A program made the translations under genes and the position numbers. Shown here piece by piece: positions 9,531 through 19,361 of a stretch of DNA of 64,000 nucleotides. The notes under the pieces are model-generated. The model did not search any database. It was given only the letters and a program-made list of their open reading frames with translations, and was not told the origin of the DNA. Each line of letters opens with the position of its first letter. Position 1 is the stretch's first letter. This DNA comes from Lachnoclostridium sp. An169 (GTDB taxonomy: Bacteria; Bacillota; Clostridia; Lachnospirales; Lachnospiraceae), in NCBI RefSeq assembly GCF_002160525.1, contig NZ_NFKT01000016.1:38177-102176 (forward strand). Direction: 5' to 3'.

Positions 9531-11695
9531 CAGAGAATACAACTTTATATGAATTGAATCAGGATGAAAGTCTTATACAGGTCAGAGATAAACTGATCGG
9601 CGGAGGCAGGCAGATGTTTTACGGAGAAATGGGCAATATGACACTTGCCCAGCTGTATGAAAAACAGCCAACCTGGTATGTGAATGATATTATCTATGGG
9701 ATGAAGCGACTGCAGAAAGTCGCAAAGTCTGCAGAGCAGTGCGTTTTTTGTCCGGCTTCCGGAAAGGAAGAAAATGTTCATCTGATCTATATGCCGGCAG
9801 AGGAGCGGAAAACAGACTGTTTTGTTATCCTGAATGCCGGCGGCGGATACGGAGCAGTGTGCAGTATGGTGGAGGCCATTCCCGTCGCGGCACGTCTCAA
9901 TGAAATGGGGATCGACTGTTTCTGCCTGAATTATACAACGGCAGATGAAGAGAGCATGAAGACGGGGCTGATGCCTGCTCCTCTTGACGATCTTGCATCG
10001 GCGTGGAAATTTATCCGGGACAACCGGGAGAAGTTCCGGGTAGATCCTGAAAATTACTATGTGGCAGGTTTCTCTGCGGGAGGCCATCTCGCCGGTATGT
10101 GGGGGACCGCACTGGGTGCTGCCAGATACGGGATCCCTCAGGCGAAGGGCCTTATCCTGGTCTATCCCCTGATCTCTGCCAGCGCATTGGAGGGGGAATT
10201 TAAGGATATTTTGCAGAAAGGGCTCACCGGAGAAAACAGTTCATCTGTGGATGTGGATGCATACAGCATCGAAAAAAATGTTGAGTCGGACTATCCGGCA
10301 ACCTATCTGATCCAGTGCGAGGATGACGATGCGGTTCCGATCAGCCATTCATATATAATGGAAGACGCTCTGAACCGGGCTCATGTTAAAAACCTGGTTG
10401 AGAGACATGAAAAAGGTGGTCATGGCTTCGGACTCGGCTCCCGGATCGGAGACGGAAACTGGGTTAATAATGCAGTAGAGTTCCTGCAGATCCTGAAATT
10501 TGATATCGATGAGCAGATGAACCATTATCTCCGGAATCAGGAAACATCGGGGGCAGCGCTGATAGTAAGGAAAAGAGGAGATGTCGTTTTTCAGGGAACA
10601 TGGGGATACCGTTCGCTGGAGACAGGAGAGAAGGCGGAATATGATACGATTTACCGGATGATGTCAATGACAAAGTTGATCACGACGACAGCGGTACTGC
10701 AGCAGATCGATGCCGGAACGATACAGCTGGATGACCCGGTGGAAAAGTTCCTGCCGGAATTTGCAGATAAGCGGGTGGCGGACGATCCGCGCTATGTGCT
10801 GGATGATCCGGATAACATGTTGAAAGTATTAGAATGGAGCAGAGATTTTGATGTTTCTGCTGTAAAAACCGTTCCATGTGAGAGACTGCTGACGATCCGG
10901 GATCTTCTTTCCCACTGTTCCGGTATTGATGAGGGAGTGATCGGCGTCCTTCTTCTTTTCACCAGGAAAGGAACGGACGTTTCACTTCAGGAGCGTGTGA
11001 GCAGATATGCAGAGTATCCGCTGGGATTCCAGCCGGGGAGCGCGACGGGATATTCCGCAGTCGGCAGCTGGAATATCCTCGGGCGGATCGTAGAGATTGT
11101 TTCCGGATGCCGATTTGAAGACTATATCCAGGAACATATCTGCAGACCGCTGGGGATGAAGGATACCACTTTTTTCCTTTCGGACAGTCAGAAAAAGCGC
11201 CTGGCTGATCTGTATAAGAGAGAGGATGGAACGCTGAAAAATATTACCGGGACAGAAGAAGATCTGTATGGATTCCTTTCAATGGAGCCGGAATCTTTTG
11301 AGGAGCCCTGTGGCGGCATTTATTCTACGGTGAAGGATTTTGAGAAATTTGCGGCTATGCTGGCAGCAGGCGGTGTCTTTGAGGGAAAACGGATCCTCTC
11401 TGAGAAGATCGTTCAGCGGATGCATCAGGAAGGTCCGGATAAGCACATAGAATTCCAGCCGGGAATGGTCTGGGGCCTGGGTGTTTTGATACGCCAGGAT
11501 CCGGTGAAAGGGGACAGTTATGCTTCACAGGGGGCTTATGGATGGAGCGGAGCATTCGGCACACATATGGTTGTCAGCCCGGCAGACGGACTTGATTTTG
11601 TCTTTGTGACAAACCGTGCAGATCTGAACGGCTCGGGAAGTTATATCAGCAGAGAAGTGGAAAGAATGGTGTTCGGAAACTGGCGAGATTCATAG
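9518..11695 (+). CDS. Fusion: alpha/beta-hydrolase esterase + serine beta-lactamase-fold hydrolase
   Basis: A 725-residue protein with two hydrolase domains. Residues 1-330 form an alpha/beta hydrolase of the carbohydrate-esterase type: oxyanion-hole segment NAGGGYGAV, nucleophile GFSAGGHLAG, aspartate in CEDDDAVPI and histidine in KGGHGFGLG. Residues 335-725 form a class C beta-lactamase/esterase fold with the SxxK motif in MMSMTKLIT, HCSGIDEG, and a tyrosine motif in GYSAVGSWNILGRI. There is no signal peptide, so antibiotic resistance is unlikely. I infer removal of acyl groups (for example acetyl or aromatic esters) from imported sugars. It overlaps the rhamnosidase by 13 bases. The N-terminal half resembles the esterases at 30696 and 31727. 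Confidence 0.82.
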   Translation: MGNITENTTLYELNQDESLIQVRDKLIGGGRQMFYGEMGNMTLAQLYEKQPTWYVNDIIYGMKRLQKVAKSAEQCVFCPASGKEENVHLIYMPAEERKTDCFVILNAGGGYGAVCSMVEAIPVAARLNEMGIDCFCLNYTTADEESMKTGLMPAPLDDLASAWKFIRDNREKFRVDPENYYVAGFSAGGHLAGMWGTALGAARYGIPQAKGLILVYPLISASALEGEFKDILQKGLTGENSSSVDVDAYSIEKNVESDYPATYLIQCEDDDAVPISHSYIMEDALNRAHVKNLVERHEKGGHGFGLGSRIGDGNWVNNAVEFLQILKFDIDEQMNHYLRNQETSGAALIVRKRGDVVFQGTWGYRSLETGEKAEYDTIYRMMSMTKLITTTAVLQQIDAGTIQLDDPVEKFLPEFADKRVADDPRYVLDDPDNMLKVLEWSRDFDVSAVKTVPCERLLTIRDLLSHCSGIDEGVIGVLLLFTRKGTDVSLQERVSRYAEYPLGFQPGSATGYSAVGSWNILGRIVEIVSGCRFEDYIQEHICRPLGMKDTTFFLSDSQKKRLADLYKREDGTLKNITGTEEDLYGFLSMEPESFEEPCGGIYSTVKDFEKFAAMLAAGGVFEGKRILSEKIVQRMHQEGPDKHIEFQPGMVWGLGVLIRQDPVKGDSYASQGAYGWSGAFGTHMVVSPADGLDFVFVTNRADLNGSGSYISREVERMVFGNWRDS

Positions 11696-11732
11696 TGGTG
11701 CAAGAGAAAACAGCAGCGAAAGGATAAATAAA

Positions 11733-14195
11733 ATGACAGTGAAAAATCATCAGGAATTTCTCCGGAAGATAGCGCCGGAGTGTATGGTTCTGCTGAAGTC
11801 AGATGGTTCCTTTCCTTTAAGCGGTCCGCAGAGCATCGCTCTGTATGGAAATGGAGCCAGGTATACGAAAAAGGGCGGAACCGGTTCGGGGGACGTTAAT
11901 GTAAAGCAGTTTTTAAATATAGAAACAGCTTTGAAAAAAGCGGGTTTCGAGATCACAACAACAGAATGGCTGGACAGTTATGATGCGGCTTACGAAAAGG
12001 CCTGGAGAAAATTCCGGAATTCTCTGCGCAGGCAGATCGCGGAACAGGGACTTTCCGCATTTCTCTCCTGTATGGGGGCGGCCATGCCGGAGATGGAGTA
12101 TGATTTCCCAATGGAAGCGGGCGGAGATGTATGTCTGTACGTTCTTTCAAGAAACAGCGGAGAGGGAACAGACAGAGAGGTGAAAAAAGGAGATTTCCTC
12201 CTCACAGACACAGAAATCCGGGATATCAGAAAGGCAGGGGAAAAATATGAAAGATTTCTGCTCGTCCTGAATGTGGGAGGAGTGATTGACATTTCGCCTG
12301 TAGTGGATGCGGCACCGAATATTCTTCTTCTGTCGCAGACGGGGATGATGACAAGTGAAGTCCTGTGCGATGTAATCCTTGGAAAAAGTTATCCCTCCGG
12401 AAAGCTTGCGTCTACATGGGCTGCATGGGAGGATTACTGCCACGAGGGAGATTTCGGAAAACAGGATGACACAAGATATCGGGAAGGTATTTATGTGGGA
12501 TACCGGTACTTTGACACTGTATGTAAAAATCCCCTGTTCCCTTTCGGTTTTGGACTTGGTTACACTTCATTTCAGACAGAACTGCTTGGACTGGAGAAAG
12601 AAGCTGCCAGGATCCGCGTAAAAGTATCCGTGACAAACTGCGGAGAAAGAAACGGGAAAGAGGTTGTTCAGGCTTATGTCTCAGTTCCGGAGGGAAAGCT
12701 TGATCAGCCGTATCAGGTGCTCGCGGCGTTTGAAAAGACGGACGAATTAAAGCCGGGGGAGTCTCAGGTTATTTCCCTGGAATTCAATCTGAAAGACCTG
12801 GCCTCCTACTGCCGGGAAATCTCTGCGCGGATCCTGGAAAAGGGAAGCTACCGGATCTATATCGGGAATTCGAGCCGAGAAACAGTACCTGCGGGCACGG
12901 TTATATTGAATGAAGATATTATTACAGAAAAAGTCACGTCAATTGCAGACCAGCCGGATTTTATGGATTACCGTCCGGAGAAGAAATGCCAGTCCGGGCA
13001 GGCACAGGAAGAAGAACGCCGGGAGACGCTGTATATCACCAGGGAGGATTTTGCATCCTGTGAAGATATGAGGCAGATTTGCCCGAAAAAGACCGATGAT
13101 GAAATTCTTGCAGTGATGGAAACAATGGATAACTGTGAACTTGCATACCTCTGTGTCGGTAATTTTCAGGACGAGGGAAATAAAAGTGTAATCGGGAATG
13201 CCGGAACCGTTGTGGTCGGAGCAGCAGGGGAGACTACCCGAATTTTTCAGGAGAGAGGAATCTCTTCAATTGTTATGGCAGATGGTCCGGCAGGCATCCG
13301 GATCGCGCCGAAATATGGAAGAGACGAAGAAGGCGTCTATAGTGTAGACGGCGGGAATCTGGAGGAATTGGCAGATATTCTTCCGGATGAGATGAGAAGA
13401 TTATTCCTCCAGAAAGACAGGACAGAAAAGCGGAAGGGTGAAATCTTTGAGCAGTACTGCTCTGCAATTCCCGTGGGAACCGCCATAGCCCAGAGCTTCA
13501 GCAGAAAAGCTGCAGAACAGTGTGGAGAACTTGTTGCGGAAGAAATGGAGCAGTATGGTATTTCGCTCTGGCTCGCTCCGGCATTGAATATTCACCGGAA
13601 TCCGCTGTGCGGACGAAATTTTGAATATTATTCAGAGGATCCCCTCGTAAGCGGGTGCATGGCGGCAGCAGTTACGCGGGGAGTCCAGAGCCGGAGCGGG
13701 TGTGGCGTAACTTTGAAACATTTCGCCTGCAATAATCAGGAACAAAACCGGATGCATTCCAACAGTATTGTTAGTGAGAGGGCGCTGCGGGATCTGTATC
13801 TGCGCGGATTTGAGATCGCTGTAAAAGATTCTTCGCCGGCTGCCGTCATGACTTCCTACAATCTGCTCAATGGCGAACACACTTCTTCCAGAAAAGATCT
13901 TTTAACCGGAATCTTGCGGGACGAATGGGGCTTTGACGGCCTCGTCATGTCTGACTGGGTTGTCACAGGCGTGGTGAGTGGAAAAAAGTATAAATATCCT
14001 TCGGCATCTGCTTCGGCCGCAGTTCGTGCCGGGAATGATCTCTTTATGCCGGGAGGAAAAGCGGATTATGAAGATATCATCAGAGCAACAGAACAGCCGG
14101 ATGCTTTATATCCGGTTACAAGAAAAGATTTGATGACAAGTGCTTACCGGGTTTTAAAAACAGTGAAAAGGCTTGCACAGAAAAAAAGTGAATAA
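11733..14195 (+). CDS. GH3 beta-glycosidase with permuted domain order
   Basis: An 820-residue enzyme. The part that is normally C-terminal in GH3 comes first: the alpha/beta sandwich (APECMVLLKSDGSFPL at about 10-30, DVILGKSYPSGKLASTW) and the Fn3-like domain (NGKEVVQAYVSVPEG). The barrel normally found at the N-terminus comes second: MADGPAGIRI, LAPALNIHRNPLCGRNFEYY, VTLKHFACNNQE, MTSYNLLNGEHTS, and the nucleophile Asp in GFDGLVMSDWV near the C-terminus. This reversed order is known from some rumen and gut Clostridia beta-glucosidases, so it is a recognised variant, not an assembly fault. There is no signal peptide. It closes the operon, 37 bases after the esterase, and is followed by a terminator. 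Confidence 0.9.
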   Translation: MTVKNHQEFLRKIAPECMVLLKSDGSFPLSGPQSIALYGNGARYTKKGGTGSGDVNVKQFLNIETALKKAGFEITTTEWLDSYDAAYEKAWRKFRNSLRRQIAEQGLSAFLSCMGAAMPEMEYDFPMEAGGDVCLYVLSRNSGEGTDREVKKGDFLLTDTEIRDIRKAGEKYERFLLVLNVGGVIDISPVVDAAPNILLLSQTGMMTSEVLCDVILGKSYPSGKLASTWAAWEDYCHEGDFGKQDDTRYREGIYVGYRYFDTVCKNPLFPFGFGLGYTSFQTELLGLEKEAARIRVKVSVTNCGERNGKEVVQAYVSVPEGKLDQPYQVLAAFEKTDELKPGESQVISLEFNLKDLASYCREISARILEKGSYRIYIGNSSRETVPAGTVILNEDIITEKVTSIADQPDFMDYRPEKKCQSGQAQEEERRETLYITREDFASCEDMRQICPKKTDDEILAVMETMDNCELAYLCVGNFQDEGNKSVIGNAGTVVVGAAGETTRIFQERGISSIVMADGPAGIRIAPKYGRDEEGVYSVDGGNLEELADILPDEMRRLFLQKDRTEKRKGEIFEQYCSAIPVGTAIAQSFSRKAAEQCGELVAEEMEQYGISLWLAPALNIHRNPLCGRNFEYYSEDPLVSGCMAAAVTRGVQSRSGCGVTLKHFACNNQEQNRMHSNSIVSERALRDLYLRGFEIAVKDSSPAAVMTSYNLLNGEHTSSRKDLLTGILRDEWGFDGLVMSDWVVTGVVSGKKYKYPSASASAAVRAGNDLFMPGGKADYEDIIRATEQPDALYPVTRKDLMTSAYRVLKTVKRLAQKKSE

Positions 14196-14210
14196 TGTGA
14201 ATAAGAAGTG

Positions 14211-14265
14211 GGGCATTGCCATAACTGTAATATCTGAACACGGTTAAGGCAATGCCCTGATTTTT
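14211..14265 (+). terminator. Hairpin terminator after the rhamnoside operon
   Basis: GGGCATTGCC (14211-14220) pairs perfectly with GGCAATGCCC (14248-14257) and is followed by TGATTTTT. It ends the + strand operon and lies downstream of the Rpn remnant read from the other strand. A related palindrome follows the full Rpn gene at 21317-21376. Confidence 0.75.
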
Positions 14266-14356
14266 AAAGGGCAATGGACATTCGAAGTGATCGGTTATCC
14301 CCATTAGTTTATGGACATGAGCTGAGAGAGTGATCTGATTATCTGACAGAAGGAAA

Positions 14357-14743
14357 TCAGTGGGGCAGATTTTCTGCGTTTGCGACGGGTTCACCTGCCA
14401 GCTCCAAGATCACGCTTGTATCTAATTCAAGGAATTCGGCAATATCTTCCGGGGACATGCCCTTATCCAGCTTTTTTCGGATCAACTCTTTTAAAGCGGC
14501 ACGTTTGCCCCGCCGTTCTGCACTGTTCATTTGCGTATTATAATCATGAAGCGCCCGCTCCCTTGCCTCATACTCCAGGCGTTTCTGCTCATCCAGGCTC
14601 AGCCTCTTCAGTTCGTTGTATGCTTCTTCAATATATTCGTCTTTCTTTGCCATATCCTCGAACTCCTTTCGGGTCTTCCCACTTAAGAAGCGCATCCGGT
14701 GGATCACACCTTCCTCGTTCTGGTCTTCCAGTGCATCTACCAT
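14357..14743 (-). pseudogene. Deleted Rpn-family (PD-(D/E)XK) gene, C-terminal half
   Basis: The 128-residue frame matches the C-terminal half of the full Rpn protein at 21394-22284 almost residue for residue (FLSGKTRKEFEDMAKKDEYI, SLDEQKRLEYEARERALHDY). The nuclease domain is missing. The DNA beyond the coding match continues into the same upstream sequence that precedes the full copy, so the copy arose by an internal deletion of roughly 740 bp. The present ATG comes from that upstream region, giving the novel N-terminus MVDALED. The extreme C-terminus differs from the full copy. It may still be translated but cannot be a nuclease. Confidence 0.8.
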
Positions 14744-14757
14744 ATCACGACGAGTTT

Positions 14758-14843
14758 GATATTACAACAGCTGTTTTGGAAAAAACAGGGTTATCAACAA
14801 ACTTACATGAGTTATAAAAAGTTATCTGCGTTGTGTTAATATT
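14758..14843 (-). repeat. Rpn-cassette upstream repeat, copy 1
   Basis: About 85 bp that closely match 22558-22640, including ATATTACAAC, GCTGTTTT, AAAACAGGGTTATCAACAAA and a final TGTGTTAATA. Homology stops just before the AraC gene, so this marks one boundary of a dispersed cassette. TTATCAACA differs by one base from a DnaA box. Confidence 0.75.
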
Positions 14844-14845
14844 TT

Positions 14846-15712
14846 TCAAGATTTTCTGCGTCTGACCTGATTGGGAGTACACAGATATTTCTCTTTAAAT
14901 TTTTGGACAAACATTGCATAGCTTGCAAATCCGTTTTTCTCTGCAACATAGTTTATCGAATAATCCGTGGTAAGCAGATCGGTGTAGGCGTGCTCCAGAC
15001 GGACACTGCTGATATATGAGGTCAGAGTGGTACCGGTTTCCTGCCGGAAGAATTTCGACAGATAGGACGGGGCAACAGATACCATATCCGCAAGTTTTTC
15101 AAGAGAAAGCGATTCGCTGTAATGCTCATTGATGTACGTTGTAAGAAACGAAAGACGTTCATAGTGTTTCATATTCTGTCTCCGGGATGCCGGCTGAAAA
15201 ACAGAGAAAGAATGAAACAGAATATATAAAATCCGGTAAATATTATTCATGATCAGAATCTGATAAAACTCCGGTCTGCGGGACTGCAGTTCATAACACG
15301 TAAGGATCAGCTCTTTTAAATGGCTGATCTGAGCCGAAGCATCACAGGAAAGTGTCCCGGAAGAAACGGCGGGAACCTCAAATACAGACGTCTCTCCGGA
15401 AGGATAATAAGGTTGAAAAAGCCCATGAGGAATCTGAAGGACATACGCTGTAGTGTCGGATACTTCCGAAAGCGTGGAATGGATCTCGTTTGAGTTAAAC
15501 AGCAGGAGATCTCCTGGAAAAAAAGTGCGCCGTTTATATCCGGAAGAAACAGTCAGACTTCCGGACAGGAGATATATCATTTCAATATCCTCATGAAAAT
15601 GGGGCGGGACATAGGAAGGCCTCCGGTCATTGCTGAAGAAGATGCGGACCGGCACATTCTTCTCCGGCGAAACAATCTCATGATAATATTTTCCGTCTTT
15701 GTCTGAAAACAT
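14846..15712 (-). CDS. AraC-family regulator with cupin sensor domain
   Basis: A 288-residue regulator. Residues 1-120 form a cupin-like sugar-sensing domain (PPHFHEDIEMIYLLSGSLTV, FPGDLLLFNSNEIHS). The last 100 residues are a double helix-turn-helix (LEKLADMVSVAPSYLSKFFR ... INYVAEKNGFASYAMFVQKF). I chose ATG 15712, which has GAGAGGAGGGA upstream; a TTG at 15763 is in frame but poorly placed. It is divergent from the large GH78 gene at 15933, whose promoter has a good extended -10 but a weak -35. That is what one expects for an AraC-activated target, so rhamnose or a rhamnoside is the likely inducer (inference). Confidence 0.9.
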   Translation of the reverse strand: MFSDKDGKYYHEIVSPEKNVPVRIFFSNDRRPSYVPPHFHEDIEMIYLLSGSLTVSSGYKRRTFFPGDLLLFNSNEIHSTLSEVSDTTAYVLQIPHGLFQPYYPSGETSVFEVPAVSSGTLSCDASAQISHLKELILTCYELQSRRPEFYQILIMNNIYRILYILFHSFSVFQPASRRQNMKHYERLSFLTTYINEHYSESLSLEKLADMVSVAPSYLSKFFRQETGTTLTSYISSVRLEHAYTDLLTTDYSINYVAEKNGFASYAMFVQKFKEKYLCTPNQVRRRKS

Positions 15713-15875
15713 TTTGCAGTATCCCTCCTCTCTTGCAGGATCCGGGCAGGCAATCCGGTGCAAATGTCTGTGGAATGCTGTGCCCCTGTTTCTGTAAGTT
15801 AAATTCTAAATACAGAAAAGGAAAAAAACAATAGATTTTTGATAAAAAAACTATCTGTGTGGACAGACGGAGCGA

Positions 15876-15884
15876 TGATATAAT
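15876..15884 (+). promoter_or_regulatory. Extended -10 promoter for the second GH78 gene
   Basis: TGATATAAT is an extended -10 element; the hexamer 17 bases upstream (TGTGTG) is a poor -35. The arrangement suggests activator dependence, with the divergent AraC gene the obvious candidate. Confidence 0.55.
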
Positions 15885-15932
15885 GACAGCAAAGCAGCGG
15901 AAACGGATGCAGATGAAAGTGAGGAGCAGAGT

Positions 15933-18900
15933 ATGGGACTGGAGATAACGAAGATATTAACAGAAGATATGGACAATCCTCTGGGGCTGGACTGTGAGAA
16001 GCCTCAGTTTGCCTGGATACTGGCGTCCGACCGGGAGAACACGTTCCAGGAGGCTTGCCGGATCCGGGTGTTTACAGAAGAAGTTCAGATGCCGGTGTGG
16101 GATTCAGGGAGGATGGAGACGGACTGTTCGCTTGGGATTTCATACGATGGAGAAAAACTGGCAGCATGTACCCGCTATCGGGTCAATGTGGAAGTATGGG
16201 ACAATTACGGAAGAAAAGCGGAGCAGGAGAGCTGGTTTGAGACCGGATTTCTCTGTCCGGATATAGAAGCGTGGGATGGCGCAGAATGGATCAGCGCGCC
16301 CCGGTTTCACGTGCAGGCGGATACAAGAGGTGTGTTTGTGATCGAGAGCACATTCCGGATGGAGAAAGGAACCAGCAGAGCGGGGATCGTGTTTGGTGCA
16401 GAAGATTACCGCCTCAAGAGCAGTCATCTGAACGAATATGGTCTGGAGGGGGAGAACTATATCCGCTATGAGCTCTGTATCCGCCAAGAGGAAGCATATC
16501 TGGATATTTACCGTGCGGGGTATACGGAGGATGACCGTGCAGATGTACCGTTTGCTTCTGTATTTCTGCGACAGTATGGTGTGCCGGACGGACCATGCCT
16601 GATCACAGAGGAGAACAGATACGAGTTCCACACTTTGAAGATCGAGGTGCAGGGGAATTCTGCGCTGGCGTATATAGATGGAATCCTCGTGGATGCGGTC
16701 CCGGATCAGCTCCTTCACACCATTGCGGGCAGGACGCTCAATCCCCGCGGGTTTAATGACGTCCCGACGTATCCGAGGATCAACGAGATCGGTTTTTTTG
16801 CGGAGGAGCAGGGGACGGCATATTTCAAAGATATTACAGTCAGAAATTTAAGAGAGCCGGGACGCGTCGTGATAAAAGAGACGCCCCGGGGAAATCTGTA
16901 TGGCGAAGAGTCGATCTTTTACGATGTGTTAAACGAAGCGGATGGATGCTTTAAAGTAGAAGGAGAGCAGGTGACGCGGGATCCTTCCGGAGGAGGGATG
17001 CCGATGTTCCGGAGAGCATTTGTGCTGAAAAATGAAAAGATCCGTTCCGCAAGGCTGTATATAACTGCCCGGGGAATCTATGACTGCCGCGTGAACGGGG
17101 AATCGGTCACAGACATCCGGCTTACGCCGGGGCTGACCCAGTATGATAAACGCATCAATTACCAGACCTATGACATTACAGACAAACTGATGCCTGGGAA
17201 AAACGCGGTGGGGGTGACTCTGGGCTCCGGATGGTGGTGTGACGCACAGACATTTGTGGTGAAAAATTATAATTATTTCTGGGATAAAGAAGCGCTGCTG
17301 GCGAAGATCTGTATCCGTTATGAGAACGGAGAAAAGGAGACGATCGTGACCGATACATCCGCTTGGAAATATTCGGATCAGGGACCGTACCGCTACGGCG
17401 GACTGTTCCAGGGAGAACATTTCGACGCATGCAGGCGGGAAATCTATGAGAATTATTCCAGGGGAGAGTTTGACGACAGCGGATGGGAAAGTCCGGTTGC
17501 GGAGACGATAGGCAGGATCGGCGCGACAAGGACCATGCCGGAAGGATTCGGGCGGAGCTGGCCCGAGATAAATGTCACAGAACCAAGGTATGAAGGGGGA
17601 TATGATGCCCCGGTGAGGATCGTGAGAACCCGTCAGGCGCAGGAACGCAGGAAACTGGAAAAGAACGTGTGGCTCTATGATTTCGGGCAGGAAATGGCCG
17701 GAGTGCCGAGGATCCATGTCCATGAAAAGAAGGGAACAAAGCTGATCCTGAGGTACTGTGAAGTGCTCTATCCGGATATGGAAGAGTACCGGAAGAACAA
17801 AGAGCATCCCAATACCGGGCGCCCCATGGTGGAAAATTACCGCGATGCTTCAAGTACGGATATTTATATCTGCCGGGGCGATAAAGAGGGAGAAGTGTAT
17901 CAGCCGAAGTTTACGTTTCACGGCTTCCGCTATCTGGAGATCACAGGGACAGAAAATCCGCCGGAACTTACGGAAGTGGAAGCCCTGCAGTACTCCTCGG
18001 TGGAGAGGCTGGACGGAAATTTTGCAAGCTCCGAGCCGCTGTTGGACCGGTTTGCGGAAAATGTTGCCTGGTCTCAGCTGTGCAACTTTATCAGTATCCC
18101 CACAGACTGTCCCCAGAGAAATGAGAGGATGGGGTGGGCAGGAGACACCCACGTATTCTGCCATACAGCTCTGCAGAACAGTAATCTGAAAAAGTTCTAC
18201 GAGCGGAATCTGCAGGCAATGTCCGACCTGCAGACGGAAGAGGGGAGATATCCGGAGATCGCTCCCATAGGAGGAGGCTTCGGAGGGATCACTTACGAGT
18301 GCGCATCCATATTCATGGCGTGGGAACTGTATCAGCAGTACGGGGATATCAGGATTATGGAACGATTCTACCCCGGCATGGACAAGTACATGGTTTATAT
18401 GGAGGACAAAGGTCTGCCGGGGCAGGGAGATCCGGCGAAGATCGGACCGCTCGGCGACTGGCTGGCACCGGAGGAGACGGACCTGCAGCTTCTGTGGAAC
18501 GCATTTTATTACCGGGAAGCAGATACAATGGGGAAAATCGCAGCAGTCCTGGGGAAGAATGCAGATCGGGAAAAATATGAAAAACTGGCAGAGGCGTGCA
18601 GAAAATACTGGAACGATACATTTGTCGATCCCGTTGACGGGAAGACAAGAGGCGCGGACGGAAAGCTCTGTGACAGCCAGTGTTCCTATGTGATCGGGCT
18701 GGAGTACGGACTGATCGAAGATCGCGGCCGTGCGGCAGAGAATCTGAAGAGAAAGACCAGGGAGCTGGACTATACGGTGGGAACCGGCTTCTTCGGAACC
18801 GGGCTTCTCAATCAGGCTCTCACAGATACAGAAAATGATGCGGACGCATACCGGCTGATGCTTCAGACAAAATGTCCTTCCTGGCTGTATCCTGTGACCC

Positions 18901-19295
18901 AGGGAGCTACGACAATCTGGGAACGGTGGGATTCCTACACACCGGAGAAAGGATTTGGCGGGAACAACACCATGAACTCCTTTAATCACTATTCTCTCGG
19001 CAGTGTCCTCTCCTGGATGTACAGCTATATTCTTGGTATACAGAGACTGGAGGAGTACCCCGGATACAGCCGGTTTGTGCTCTGCCCGGGAATTGACGGA
19101 CCGCTTTCGGAAGCACGGGGAAGCGTGTCCACGCCTTACGGTCCGGTTCAGAGCGGATGGAAAAAGGAAAAGGACGGCGTGATTTATGAGTGTGAGATTC
19201 CGGTAAACACCCGGGCAATGGTGAAGCTGCCGGGAAGAGAGCCGGAGTGGATCGGATCCGGGAAGCATGAGTTCCGGGTGGAGAAGGGAAGGTAA
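15933..19295 (+). CDS. Large alpha-L-rhamnosidase, GH78, with inserted lectin-like domain
   Basis: A 1120-residue cytoplasmic protein. After the N-terminal Fn3-like domain (about 1-105) there is an extra block of about 200 residues (GVFVIESTFRMEKG ... GIVFGAEDYRL ... ALAYIDGILVDAV ... GFFAEEQGTAYFKDITVRNL) that looks like a concanavalin/LamG-type beta-sandwich. The usual GH78 carbohydrate-binding domain follows (GIYDCRVNGESV, GSGWWCDAQTF), then the catalytic barrel with SIPTDCPQRNERMGWAGD, containing the acid Glu, and QGATTIWERWDS. GAGGAG precedes ATG 15933. It stands alone between its regulator and a terminator, so it forms a separate regulon from the operon at 1-14195. The insert makes it larger than its paralogue at 6957. 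Confidence 0.92.
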   Translation: MGLEITKILTEDMDNPLGLDCEKPQFAWILASDRENTFQEACRIRVFTEEVQMPVWDSGRMETDCSLGISYDGEKLAACTRYRVNVEVWDNYGRKAEQESWFETGFLCPDIEAWDGAEWISAPRFHVQADTRGVFVIESTFRMEKGTSRAGIVFGAEDYRLKSSHLNEYGLEGENYIRYELCIRQEEAYLDIYRAGYTEDDRADVPFASVFLRQYGVPDGPCLITEENRYEFHTLKIEVQGNSALAYIDGILVDAVPDQLLHTIAGRTLNPRGFNDVPTYPRINEIGFFAEEQGTAYFKDITVRNLREPGRVVIKETPRGNLYGEESIFYDVLNEADGCFKVEGEQVTRDPSGGGMPMFRRAFVLKNEKIRSARLYITARGIYDCRVNGESVTDIRLTPGLTQYDKRINYQTYDITDKLMPGKNAVGVTLGSGWWCDAQTFVVKNYNYFWDKEALLAKICIRYENGEKETIVTDTSAWKYSDQGPYRYGGLFQGEHFDACRREIYENYSRGEFDDSGWESPVAETIGRIGATRTMPEGFGRSWPEINVTEPRYEGGYDAPVRIVRTRQAQERRKLEKNVWLYDFGQEMAGVPRIHVHEKKGTKLILRYCEVLYPDMEEYRKNKEHPNTGRPMVENYRDASSTDIYICRGDKEGEVYQPKFTFHGFRYLEITGTENPPELTEVEALQYSSVERLDGNFASSEPLLDRFAENVAWSQLCNFISIPTDCPQRNERMGWAGDTHVFCHTALQNSNLKKFYERNLQAMSDLQTEEGRYPEIAPIGGGFGGITYECASIFMAWELYQQYGDIRIMERFYPGMDKYMVYMEDKGLPGQGDPAKIGPLGDWLAPEETDLQLLWNAFYYREADTMGKIAAVLGKNADREKYEKLAEACRKYWNDTFVDPVDGKTRGADGKLCDSQCSYVIGLEYGLIEDRGRAAENLKRKTRELDYTVGTGFFGTGLLNQALTDTENDADAYRLMLQTKCPSWLYPVTQGATTIWERWDSYTPEKGFGGNNTMNSFNHYSLGSVLSWMYSYILGIQRLEEYPGYSRFVLCPGIDGPLSEARGSVSTPYGPVQSGWKKEKDGVIYECEIPVNTRAMVKLPGREPEWIGSGKHEFRVEKGR

Positions 19296-19319
19296 GGCGG
19301 TTAAACAGGTAAAAGAAAA

Positions 19320-19359
19320 GGGCAGAATCCCAAAGATATGGTTCTGCCCTTAAATTTTT
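19320..19359 (+). terminator. Terminator between converging GH78 and gldA
   Basis: GGGCAGAA (19320-19327) pairs with TTCTGCCC (19342-19349), followed by TTAAATTTTTA. It can serve the rhamnosidase on the + strand and, because of the A-rich left flank, also gldA on the minus strand. Confidence 0.75.
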
Positions 19360-19361
19360 AT

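Noticed and set aside
9518..11695. Beta-lactam resistance gene
   Set aside because: The beta-lactamase-fold domain is fused to a cytoplasmic esterase, lacks a signal peptide and sits in a glycan operon.
17850..19268. Long open frame on the minus strand inside the large rhamnosidase gene
   Set aside because: It is the antisense of a well-supported GH78 gene and its translation has no recognisable domain.
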